Below are positions 32,395 through 41,658 of a stretch of 64,000 nt of DNA, one piece after another. A model generated the notes under the pieces. It saw only the letters and a list, made by a program, of their open reading frames with translations, did not search any database and was not told the origin of the DNA. This DNA comes from Perkinsus chesapeaki. Its lineage: Eukaryota; Perkinsozoa; Perkinsida; Perkinsidae. The position numbers were made by a program, and so were the translations under genes. Position 1 is the stretch's first letter. Each line of letters begins with the position of its first letter. Location: the NCBI GenBank assembly GCA_013115145.1, contig JAAPAO010000004.1, positions 1 through 64,000 of the forward strand, written 5' to 3'.

Positions 32395-33663
32395 TCACTT
32401 CTTAGAGCCACCGGACTGCGCCTTCTCCTCCTTTCGGGCTGCCTCATGAAGTGTTTGTCCCCATCCTGCTGCCTTCTTCTTATCAACCTTCACTGTACCA
32501 GCAGCAGTGGTCTCACCCTTCAACAAACGACCGACCATCGCAAGATTCTTGGACTTCTCCTCATTAATAGGAGTCTGTCAGTATGAAAAAATAACACCGC
32601 CATTGCCCGCCCCCCTTTGAACGTACAGCTGTGTTAACCTTCCTACGCTTCGAAACTGGCACCTCCTTCTCGTTTTTCTGTCGCTTGTCGAACCTGCGGC
32701 CATAACGGCCTCATGCCAATCATCATAATTAGCCCATCAGACTCACTTGCCACTTGATGCGGAACTTTTTTGGGCTCGAGCTAAACTCTCTCTAAGATTG
32801 ATGGTACCGCGCTTGATAGAGCCCAACTCAGGTCCACCGGATATGCCTAAATAATAGTCTACTACACGTGTGGGATTATCTTACCAGCTGGCATCTTCTT
32901 TCCAACACCCTCGAGTTGATTTCTCATCTCACGGACCTTCTGCTTGGCTTGGCTGAGCTTCTCGATAGCCTTCTGCTTGGCGAAAGGATCCTCATACCTT
33001 CAAGAAATGCCCTTACCGAGGATCGAACCAACGACCTTCCCCTACGGATTGTCTCCACGGTCTTCATTAACCTCCACCAACCAGTTCATCTTCTCCTGGT
33101 TATGCTTAATAGAGTTATGACCCCATCTTGGAACCCAATCCTTAGATGTCTCATCCCACACCATTCTACTGCGCTTCTTCTTAGCGTCCAATCCCTTCTC
33201 CTTAGCAAACTTCTCCCACCTAAATCACTCACTCCCCCAAGCTGTGGAGGTCTACCGTACCTCGTCATAGGCTTGGGCTTAGGAAGAGGCTTCTCACGGG
33301 GCAATCGGACGACCAATCCCTCGGGTTGACGAGCTAGTTGGCTCGCCTAACAAGGAAGGCCCCATGCAAGGCAATCCACTGAAGCCTTGGACTACCTCGG
33401 GCAGTGTGGCAAAGACAGGTCCCTCGGCGGTTCCAGCCGACTCAGTTCGCAAATCAAATATGTGATTGATGAGAAGCTGTGCGTTATCCCGAGCTGAACG
33501 GTACCATAGACACCTCAGCCTTCCAGCAGATACTACCTATAGCTTCCAAATCATCCTTTTTAGGGTCGATATGACCGATATCGAAGGCTGCTAGATCACA
33601 GAGCTGATAGGAGAGATTATCCTCCTTTTCGGGGTAAGGGGAACGAAGAGCTTTTGTGGACAT
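32395..33663 (-). CDS. RRS1: Ribosome biogenesis regulatory protein RRS1
   Basis: Nucleolar factor for 60S assembly and 5S RNP incorporation. ATG at 33663 (MSTKALRSPYPEKEDNLSYQ), then ARDNAQLLINHIFDLRTES, VFATLPEVVQGFSGLP and GRPIAPREKPLPKPKPMTR. The family core is EKFAKEKGLDAKKKRSRMVW then DETSKDWVPRWGHNSIKHN. Also EDRGDN-PYEDPFAKQKAIEK (joined over the introner at 33045-32998), basic KFDKRQKNEKEVPVSKRRK, and a final exon to a TGA at 32395. Length and order match the RRS1 family. Confidence 0.93.
32998..33045 (-). repeat. Introner, family A (tRNA T-arm, sense), 48-nt intron of RRS1
   Basis: Starts GTAGGGGAAGGTCGTTG and contains GGTTCGATCC, ending GGCATTTCTTGAAG. Aligns end to end with Rab6 intron 14559-14514. 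Joins RGDN-P to YEDPFAKQ. Confidence 0.93.
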
Positions 33664-33771
33664 TATACAGAGATTAACCCCCTAGAGAGGGATAAAGGAG
33701 CCCCCAGGTAACGCAATAAAATGTAGAATAGGACAACACATCAAGATAACAGAGAGGACATGCCACACTAC

Positions 33772-34594
33772 TTATGCTACTTTATTCTGGTCAGCTCCAG
33801 TGAATCCAGATTTAACCTTCACACTACTAGGAAGGGGTTCCTGGCAGTTGAGCTCTCCGTTAATGTTACTCACTTCACAATTACGAAGGTATATGTAATA
33901 CTAAGAATACAATAAAACCGCCCCCCCCCAACATGGTCACTACATTAAGCTCATGATTCTGGCCCTTTACTAAAGATGGTTCATCCAAAAGAGTAAGCCT
34001 GGCAGTAAAGGTCTTCAACTCACCAGAGTCCTTATCACGACCAGGAATGAATACCAGAAGGTGGCCCTTATGTCTGACAGCAGGATAGGCATGGTTGCTA
34101 CGGTGTAGTAGTATAGCTGCTACAGTGTAACAGATGGCTGCTTCTTCCCTTTATCCCAATCACCGTCGTTACACCAATACACTCCACCACGCTTGACGAT
34201 ATCGGCATGCTGAACTCTACAGTTGCTGATAACTCCACTTGCCTGATTCATAGTGGTGACACGGAAATGTGTGTCACCAGTAGTACCTTAATGAAGGTAA
34301 AGTATTCCACCCCGCCGTGGGCAGCAGTTTCGGTAGGATCGGATATGCCGAAGTCGTCGACTTGAGCCTTCTCAACGACGCAGCTGTCCAAATCATTTTC
34401 CTCGCACATTTGAAATGTCACGCTGTGAAGACTTTCTCCAAGAGAGGAGGCAGGAACAGAAGCGTCCCTGATCGAGCAAAGGTTAGCGAGTTGACCTACG
34501 TAGCATCTTGCACGGTCGACCTAAGATAGTACCTCTTTATTCCATCAGCCAGATAAGCTAAAGCCCCTACAATGAGCAGGATTGGTGATGGCAT
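33772..34594 (-). CDS. Secreted protein of unknown function
   Basis: ATG at 34594 gives a signal peptide MPSPILLIVGALAYLADG. Exons follow: DASVPASSLGESLHSVTF, CEENDLDSCVVEKAQVDDFG, GGVEYFTFIK, VTTMNQASGVISNCRVQHA, GGVYWCNDGDWDKGKKQPS, GHLLVFIPGRDKDSGELK, TARLTLLDEPSLVKG and INGELNCQEPLPSSVK, ending at a TAA at 33772. Cysteine pairs and a Trp-rich stretch suggest an extracellular beta-rich domain. No family recognised. Divergent from the next gene; both have a family D introner after their first exon. Confidence 0.6.
34468..34532 (-). repeat. Introner, family D (sense), 65-nt intron
   Basis: Contains ACTATCTTAGGTCGACCGTG then CAAGATGCTACGTAGGTCAA. Joins ADGIKR to DASVPA. Confidence 0.85.
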
Positions 34595-34753
34595 ACGAAG
34601 AGGCTTGGAAAGCAAAGCAATGACCTGAGGAAGTAAGCCCTTTCCATCGTGCCACGATTTGTCAAATTTCTGACTTGTTCGAGTTTATAGCGCGCGCCAC
34701 TCTAATCGATTACTGTTGCCGTGACCTCTTCATATCGATCCATCTTGCCTTTT

Positions 34754-35583
34754 ATGATTCCTTTTCAATCGGGAGCTGTTGGAGTAGCCGGTTCGGTGGC
34801 ACGGACGGTTGGTGCGGCAACTAGAGTACAGTTGGGAATACCTACTATAGTCGATGGGTTCAATAGGGATAGGTTTACAATGGCTCATGATGGGGGATTC
34901 AAACTCAATGTGAGCCGTATCTTAGCTTCACGCGAGCAAGATACGTAATAGGTCAAGTTTTAGTTACATTCCTGGCATCTTCTTGGCACCAAAGACCGTT
35001 CCCCTTGGCTAACTCGTAGTCTTATCGATACTTTAACCGTTGGTTTGAGCATCGATGCCCCCGAATTAAAGGATCCAGCTGCCCATATAACATACGATGA
35101 ACGACTGTAAAGGGAACACTAGTGATGCCGTATAACAGATTTAATAGGTATCATTTGGCTACTAGAGGTGGACACTATGGAGTTAGTCCACCTGTTCTGA
35201 TGGATGCTGGTGTTATAGTAGCTGATTTGGGGCCTGTTCAGTAGGAAGGGACTCGTTGATACACAAGAAACTGATTGAATAGCTAATTGTGCCATCATCG
35301 CTCCTCAGTGCTCGACTAGTCCTTGGTATGTTCCTAGAGGACATGCAGTTGCCATCGGTGCTGTGGAGTGCCGATATCAGCTCAGTTAAAGGCTTCCGTC
35401 CACAACCGTTTGGAGGTACACCTTTTAGCCACCCTAGAGTCACCATACTGCTCAGAGACCCTTCGATCACGGCTAGAGGAGATGAGGAGGACTCTCGAAG
35501 AGGGAGAAGGTGGTGAAGATATCGGGGATGATGGTGAGCCATTGCCCAGTGTACGGAGAAGGGTGTTTAAGTTTGGGTTATGA
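34754..35583 (+). CDS. Hypothetical protein (possibly mitochondrial)
   Basis: ATG at 34754 (MIPFQSGAVGVAGSVARTVG), a Ser/Arg/Ala-rich start that could be a mitochondrial presequence. Then TIVDGFNRDRFTMAHDGG, after the introner LHSWHLLGTKDRSPWLTRS, DAPELKDPAAHITYDERL, FNRYHLATRGGHYGVSPPVL, and an acidic tail ETLRSRLEEMRRTLEEGEG ending at 35583. The middle junctions between 35110 and 35440 are not settled; one candidate intron is only 32 nt. No family recognised. Confidence 0.5.
34910..34963 (+). repeat. Introner, family D (sense), 54-nt intron
   Basis: Contains CGTATCTTAGCTTCACGCGA then GCAAGATACGTAATAGGTCA. Joins GFKLN to LHSWHL. Confidence 0.88.
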
Positions 35584-35660
35584 TTTCATGTGAGTCGTTT
35601 CTGTTGGCGGTATGGTTGAGTTGTATATGAGGTGAAGGATATAGCTGTTGTTGTTTTCAA

Positions 35661-36384
35661 ATGGCTGGTAAAGGAAGGCCACTATCATCGATATTAAATA
35701 ATCGTCCGCTAGAATTGTTGCCTAGTGGATCGGCCAGTATATTACCCGAACAGCTCTTTGCTAGTATGACAGAGATGGGAAGGAATGCTGCTAGTGGTAA
35801 TAGGGAAGAGCGAGGAGGCGGAGAAGGAGGCTTTCAATTATCCCGGAACTTTGTTATGGTTGTCGGGTGTTAATTTCAGCCGGTCTATGGTAACAATATT
35901 ATCGGATTGTTGTCAAGCTGTTGGTAGGGAATGATAGTTAGCGGTAGCAGACTGCTTTGCAGAGGAAGAGCAGCAGCAGCAGCAGGTGGTCGTGGTGGTA
36001 GTCTAAAGCGTGTCACAGATATTCAGGAATCCATTAAATGCTGTAAACCCCTCCTATTAGCTTGTGTACATATTAGACACAGCTTAGACGCCATATATGA
36101 TGTATTAGGTCTGAACGGCTAGTCTGATAGGAACCCATTGTGTGTTTGTAGTTGTACGAGAAGCATTAGTTCCTCTCGAAAGGCCAGGCATGCAGGATGA
36201 GGGTGGTTTCGGGAGGTATCCAATATTTCCACTGGGAGACGAAGAGAGGAGTATCTTGGCTCGAGGGGATCCGATAGGGTTTAAGGCTAAGTTGGAGATA
36301 GAGGATAGCAGCAGCTCTAGCAGTAGCAGCAGTCGTATGGTTGTCAGGGCCTACGATACAGGTAGGGGCAAACGGGGAATATAA
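35661..36384 (+). CDS. Hypothetical gene or 5' exons of the coiled-coil gene
   Basis: ATG at 35661 begins MAGKGRPLSSILNNRPLELL with SASILPEQLFASMTEMGRNA. Further plausible coding pieces are SLKRVTDIQESIKCCKPLLL (about 36000) and GGFGRYPIFPLGDEERSILA followed by a Ser run (36180-36360). Exon borders and whether these join the gene starting near 36532 could not be decided. Confidence 0.4.
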
Positions 36385-36531
36385 AGGAACGAAAGGATGT
36401 TATTAGAAGTAATGTATTTGATGATGTTCACTGTTGTCGTTGTCGTACTAGTAATCCTTTTCGGCTTTTAATAACTATTCGCATTTGTATGACACGAAGT
36501 AGGCGGCGTATTGCACTAGTCAGGGAGTGTA

Positions 36532-38203
36532 TTGAGTGAATGCTTATCAGATAGTGGCTTTCCGATCGGTATTCGATGTCGATGGTACAGGAAGTATCCT
36601 CAATACTGCTGTAAATCCTTGGGTGAGCCGTTGTATGAAATAATGGTTGGAAATAGTAGCTCCTATGAGATCTCTCCGGATGATGTCGGTTGTATGGTGC
36701 TAGTGGAGGTTGAAGGAGTTGGGTGTAGAGGAAGGGCTTTGTTTATGAGTAAAGGGCCAATGGAGATGGATGTCGGGACTAGACGAACAATTGATAATAT
36801 AGTGGCAGCTGGCGGTACACGGTTTCAAGTGCATTGGATATCGGAGAGTGGCGGCGGGGGAGAGGAGGAGGAGTTCGATGCGATCATGCAGCTTGCTAGG
36901 GAAGAGGTAATAATAAAAGAGTGGTTGGGATGGCAGGGATTAGTTGTAGGTTCGGCTGATCGTCACTGCGCCACGAAATTCGCAGTCTCCGAGGGCTTGC
37001 AAGTATAGTAGTGAGTATCCTGTGGTTAGGATAGATCCATGTGGGCATCGTTCGAGATTTGATGTTGTGGTGGGTAGAGGGGAGGTGTGGAAGTTAAGGG
37101 CATTGAGCCGACAGGCAAGGGACTTGGCGGTCCTGGCGATGAGGTCATTGAAAGGGTTGCATCTTTATGCAGTTAGCAGGTCGTTGGTTGAAGGGGAAAT
37201 GGGAGAAGGGGGAGGGAAGATGCTGATGGTTATTGAAATGGAGAGATTGAGGAGTAAAGTGGCGGGGCTTATAGGGGAGGTAGAAGATACGGGGAGAAAG
37301 TGGAAGAAGGCTATGGCTGAGAAACAGGCGTTGGCTGATCAATTAACTGATACTATAGAGGCTTATACTAAGGTAGGGGGGATATATGCAATTTAGATAG
37401 GCAGAGAAAACCTCAGCAACCTTACCGCTACGCTGAGGGATAGATTGGTTGTGATGGTATGTAGTTTTGATAGGTGATGGAATGTGGCAGCAGCAGCCTT
37501 GAGGGGGTGATGTATCGACCGGCTCGGGAGATGGATGCTGAGGCTGGTGATGGAATGGTGGAGGAAGAAGTAGAAGAGGACCTCCGCCTTAATAACAAAC
37601 ATCTAACGGCAGAAGTTAAAACGCTTCGGGCGGAGTTATTGAAAATGAAGGTGATAAAAAAGGAGGGGCTGGGGATAGAACCGAGGACCTTTCGAATGGG
37701 AGTGACCCTTCTTAGCGAGAATCCTCGGCTGATATTACTCTACTGCGGGTGCGAGAAGCAGAAGAACTGAATGCTGAGCTTAATCGTGCGAGGAAGACTG
37801 TTGAGGAAATGCAAGAGGTGCAAGATGTGCAAGTGAAGCGGCTGGAACGGCAGAAGGTGGCGGTTGAAGAGGAGAGAGATCAGCTGAAGGAGGAGGTCGC
37901 AGAGTTGTCGGAAATGTATTTGAAAGTTTGGTATGGGAAGAATCTTCGCAGTGCGAAAAGATTCCTTTAGGTCGTCCAAGGGACCTTGTACGGTAGATGA
38001 CGGATTGGTGAGTGAGTTGATAAAAGAAGTTAATCGATTGAAGGAGGAGAATGTCTCTTTACGGTCGCGGGTTAGGAAGTTAGTGGCGAGGAATGAGGTG
38101 GTTAAAGTGGAAGAGAAGGATGGCTTGCCTGATGGTATCTAAAAATCTTACGAGTGCGTATTTGATGATAGCATGTATTTGAACATTTCTAGATGCTTTG
38201 TAG
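36532..38203 (+). CDS. Coiled-coil protein, function unknown
   Basis: Begins within an exon reading IRCRWYRKYPQYCCKSLGEP and SYEISPDDVGCMVLVEVEG, which resembles the repeated beta domains of some plant/alveolate coiled-coil proteins. After the family B intron come YSSEYPVVRIDPCGHRSR and ALSRQARDLAVLAMRSLKG, then long heptad-rich exons (MERLRSKVAGLIGEVED; NKHLTAEVKTLRAELLKMK; RARKTVEEMQEVQDVQVKRL; ELIKEVNRLKEENVSLRSRV). The end is either a TAA at 38139-38141 or, after a family E intron, a TAG at 38201-38203. The 5' end is unknown. Four of its introns are dispersed family members (B, A antisense, E, E). Confidence 0.6.
36946..37003 (+). repeat. Introner, family B (antisense), 58-nt intron
   Basis: Contains GTCACTGCGCCACGAAATTC. 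Joins GWQGLV to YSSEYPVV. Confidence 0.85.
37651..37715 (+). repeat. Introner, family A (T-arm, antisense), 65-nt intron
   Basis: The reverse complement carries GAAAGGTCCTCGGTTCTATC then CCCAGCCCC. Joins ELLKMK to RESSADITLL. Confidence 0.75.
37931..37970 (+). repeat. Introner, family E (sense), 40-nt intron
   Basis: Contains AGAATCTTCGCAGTGCG then AAAAGATTCC, able to fold as an imperfect hairpin. Joins LKVW to SSKGPCTV. Confidence 0.88.
38135..38192 (+). repeat. Introner, family E (sense), probable 58-nt terminal intron
   Basis: Starts GTATCTAAAAATCTTACG, then AGTGCGTATTTG. Splicing would add three codons and a TAG; without splicing a TAA follows at once. Confidence 0.65.
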
Positions 38204-38469
38204 TAGTAGTCGTGTTGGGTGGTAGCATGAAGCTACTATTGGATGATGGGGGCTACACTTATTGGGTTATGAACCGCATCAGCACAGCGACTAGAGTCTC
38301 TAATAGAGGACACCCTGCAAAGTTTAATAGATTTTAATGATTAAGCAAATAGAGACAACTTGTCGAATGGACTATGTTATATTGTAATATACAGTAGCTG
38401 ATAGGTTTATATTGTATATAATTGATATAACGCATATTCACAATGTCATCTTAGTAGTTCTTCTCGATT

Positions 38470-41400
38470 ATGCCTCCTCCTCCTCCTCCATCCTGCTACA
38501 TTCAAGTTCAAGTCCGCCTTCGTCCGGCATATGATCCCTTCGGCAGCTCCTCACCGTCATCAGCTAGCACCATTCCATGGCAGGATATTTACGACATTGA
38601 TAAGGAAGCTGTAGTGGGGGAATCGGAGACAACACTGACGGTTAAGGATCCCCTGTCGAATGGTCGATGCGAACACTACTTTCAATTTACCAGAGTACAT
38701 CCGCCTGAGACTGGTCAAAGTGATATTTTCGAGGCGTGCGGGAAACCGCTGGTGGATCGGCTTCTGGAGGGCTACAGCGGATGTGTGTTTGCATACGGTC
38801 AGACGGGCAGTGGGAAAACTCATTCTGTGTTTGGGCCGAATCTTTTGAGGGGAGAGAAGCTCCGCACTGGGAATGATTGGGAGGGCATCTTGCCGAGGTC
38901 AGTAAGGTATCTATTTAAGAGAATTGCAGAGAAGGCCAAGATGAAGGAATGCGGGCTAGTTGCTAGCTTTGTGGAGATTTATTTAGACCAGGTCAGGAGG
39001 AAGGGAGGACAATGTGACCTATTTGGTATCTTTTATATTAACCTAGTATCTGTGGGCTCGAGGCTTTATAGCGATTTATAGCTCAGAGAAGTGGCAATTT
39101 CGTGGCGTGCTGGAATTCACTTAGAAATAACTGGTTAGCAGATACGTGACCTTGGACTGGCATCGTGCTCGATGTCAACTGATCAACAAGTTGGAGCGGG
39201 TCGCCCGCAGCGTCCGGTCAGCGCTCCTGCTGGACACAGTAGAAGCTATAGTAGCCTGGTCGGTAGCAGGAGGCCTAACAGCGCAACTGGAGTAGTATCT
39301 TGAGCTTGACCGTGCAAGATACGGAAGAGGTCAACTACGAATTCTCAGTTACTCTTCGGAAGTTCTCCAGGCAAACAGCCAGCATCAGATTGGGAATCTC
39401 AAAACTTAGAGCTTCACGAAACCCCAACAGGACAGGTGTTCGTGAAGGATTTGACTCTCCTTCCTATAAGGAGCGTTGAGGAAATGCTAGAAATCGTAAG
39501 ATGATCAAGATTTCTCATTAGATCCAGAAGGCTTATTCTACTAGGTTCGCAAAGGCAGTGCTCTAAGAGCTACTTACGAAACGGCTATAAATTCTGTATC
39601 GAGCAGAAGTCATACCATATTTTCGTTGAATCTTGTGACAAGGAGCCGGGGAGTTGGGGAGAAGGAAGGGGAAGTTATATCGGGAATACTCAACTTCGTG
39701 GATTTGGCTGGTTCGGAGAGATTGGCGAAGAGCCGAAGTGAAGGGGTTAGATTCCAGGAGGCTGTTATTGTTAATAGCAGCTTATCAGCACTGAGTAAAG
39801 TTATATTAGCCTTGACATTACAAGAAGCTGCTGCTTCTGGTGGAGGAGGAGGACGGAAGGTTTACGTAATATTCCGGGGACGATCGGCAATAAGACTTAT
39901 TACTATTCTCGCTGTCTAAAGCGTCTCTGTTATATTAAGTAATCTGGTGTATAGAATGACCAGTAGTAGCTGGAACATAATACTTTTATTATTACAACTA
40001 CTGTACAATGCTACCAAAGCCAGCAGAGTGTATAGTAGAGATCGAAGCAGTGCTGAGTGTGTGTTTTATTATTAACTACCAATCTCCTACATAAGCCTCC
40101 TTTATTTTATCAGATACCATATAGGGATTCCAAGTTGACTAGATTACTCTCACCAGCCTTGGGAGGGAATTCCTTTACAACACTTCTTTGCACTATCAAT
40201 CCAGCTACAGCAATGTATCAGGAATCACTTAATACTCTGCAGTTTGCTGATAGATGTGAGTGGATACGTGCTTCGCTCCGCTGAGGAATGTTGATTTTTA
40301 GGCAAGAATGTGAGGAACAGGCCGGTTGTGGGATACTCCAGTGTCGGTGGGGGGTCCCAAGACTGGAGGGTCCGAAGGCTGCTACAGGAAATAACGGAAT
40401 TGAAGGCACAGCTGGCTTTGGCCAAGAGCAGCTTTGAACAGAGGGTTGCGGTTATGAACGAACAGAGGGGAGGAGATTCTGATAGAAAAAGCGTAAAAAA
40501 GGGTGGAGAGGGGGACGAGCCGACGGCAGAAGAGGAGTTACTGATGGAGGCAGAGGCGCTGCGGGGGCAGATAGCAGCTGAGAAGCAAAAGGCACGGAGA
40601 GCAGAAGAGAAGGCTGAAAGGCTGAAGGAAGATTGGCAGCATTCGATGGAGAAGCAGTTTGGTGAAGAGGAAGCTGTTAGAAGGGAGAAGTTGGAGTTTA
40701 TGGACAAGTGTAGGGCGAGGGAAGTGAAGGCTGCGAGGGAAGTGGAGGTGATGAGGGAGGAGAGAGATAAGACAGAGAAGGAAATGAAGGAGAGAATAGG
40801 GAAGATGGAAAATGTTGTTAGGGAGGCATTTTATGGAAGTAAACAGAATAAGCTTACTGATAAGATGAAGGAGTTTATGCAGCAGCTTAGAGGTGAGCTA
40901 ATGAATATCTTTCTCTCTTCAAGCTATGATATGGGCTTTGCGATGTATATTATTTGATTGAGAACTGCTTTACCTGAGCTACTCCAGATCTTTATACGCC
41001 CAGCTTGATAATTTCATCACTCTTTAATCAGATTTGGATTCCTCCTGTCGGTACAGCATTCAGTCGGCGGTGGATCGATTGGATGAGTTGAGGGTAAGTC
41101 AGTTATCTGAGCAAAAGGCGGCCTACGAGGAAGCATTGCGAGCGAAGGAGATTCAGTGGAGGCATTGGAAGGAGGAGGCTGATATGCATAGTGGAAAAAT
41201 CAAAAGAGCATTTATTAGGTGGGGTATCTTGAGGTTAAGCATACATGATACTAACTAGGTTGTTTTGAGGTACCGTGCAGAGAAGCACAGCAAGATAGCA
41301 CTACTTAAGGAGGAGCTTCTTCGGTTATACAGCGTGAATAGGTCACTTTGCCGAGTTGTTGCCGACCTCGAGGACGGAAGATACGCAGTGAAGTTCTCCA

Positions 41401-41573
41401 GTGGTGTGAAGAGGGCGGTCCTGCCGGCTAGCGTGGCGAAGGAAGTGATGGAAGCTCGTCGATTTACTGAAGAGAAATTCCCCATGCTATTCGAGGAGAC
41501 GAGGAAGATTCAGAGGGCCTTGAGGGAGTATGATAGCGAACAGAAGTTGATTGAACATGAAGATTCATTATGA
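38470..41573 (+). CDS. Kinesin motor protein
   Basis: Microtubule motor with an N-terminal motor domain. ATG at 38470 (MPPPPPPSCYIQVQVRLRPA). P-loop AYGQTGSGKTHSVFG, switch I region INSVSSRSHTIF, switch II NFVDLAGSERLAKS, and the neck-proximal YRDSKLTRLLSPALGGNS plus LNTLQFADRCKNVRNRP. After the motor come coiled coils (RVRRLLQEITELKAQLALAK, EEKAERLKEDWQHSMEKQFG) and a C-terminal exon to a TGA at 41573. An insert with RPQRPVSAPAGHSRSYSSLV in loop 8-like position precedes a family D introner. About nine introns; all junctions checked in the motor restore frame. Likely orphan or kinesin-6/9-like; the exact family is uncertain. Confidence 0.93.
38992..39141 (+). repeat. Kinesin intron with family B motif (sense)
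   Basis: 150-nt intron after EIYLDQ. CAATTTCGTGGCGTGCTGG at 39095-39113, followed by TTCACTTAG, suggests an older or nested insertion. Confidence 0.8.
39292..39348 (+). repeat. Introner, family D (sense), 57-nt intron of kinesin
   Basis: Contains GTATCTTGAGCTTGACCGTG then CAAGATACGGAAGAGGTCAA. Joins NSATG to LLFGSSPG. Confidence 0.9.
40256..40301 (+). repeat. Introner, family C (sense), 46-nt intron of kinesin
   Basis: Contains ACGTGCTTCGCTCCGCTGAG then GAATGTTG, matching Rab6 intron 14705-14662 beyond the core. Joins FADR-C to KNVRNR. Confidence 0.9.
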
Positions 41574-41658
41574 TGTTGTAATCGATCAGTTGATCGATTT
41601 GGATATTTGTTATGTTGTAGTGTATAAATAAGCTATCGAGGTCTGTTTTATTCTTCTC

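Noticed and set aside
34687-34700. Family B copy between the divergent genes (GCGCGCGCCAC)
   Set aside because: Only the GC-rich half matches; the AATTTCG part is missing.
38993-39081. Kinesin reading continuing past EIYLDQ as VRRKGGQ...
   Set aside because: Runs to a stop without family sequence; the intron 38992-39141 restores the motor.
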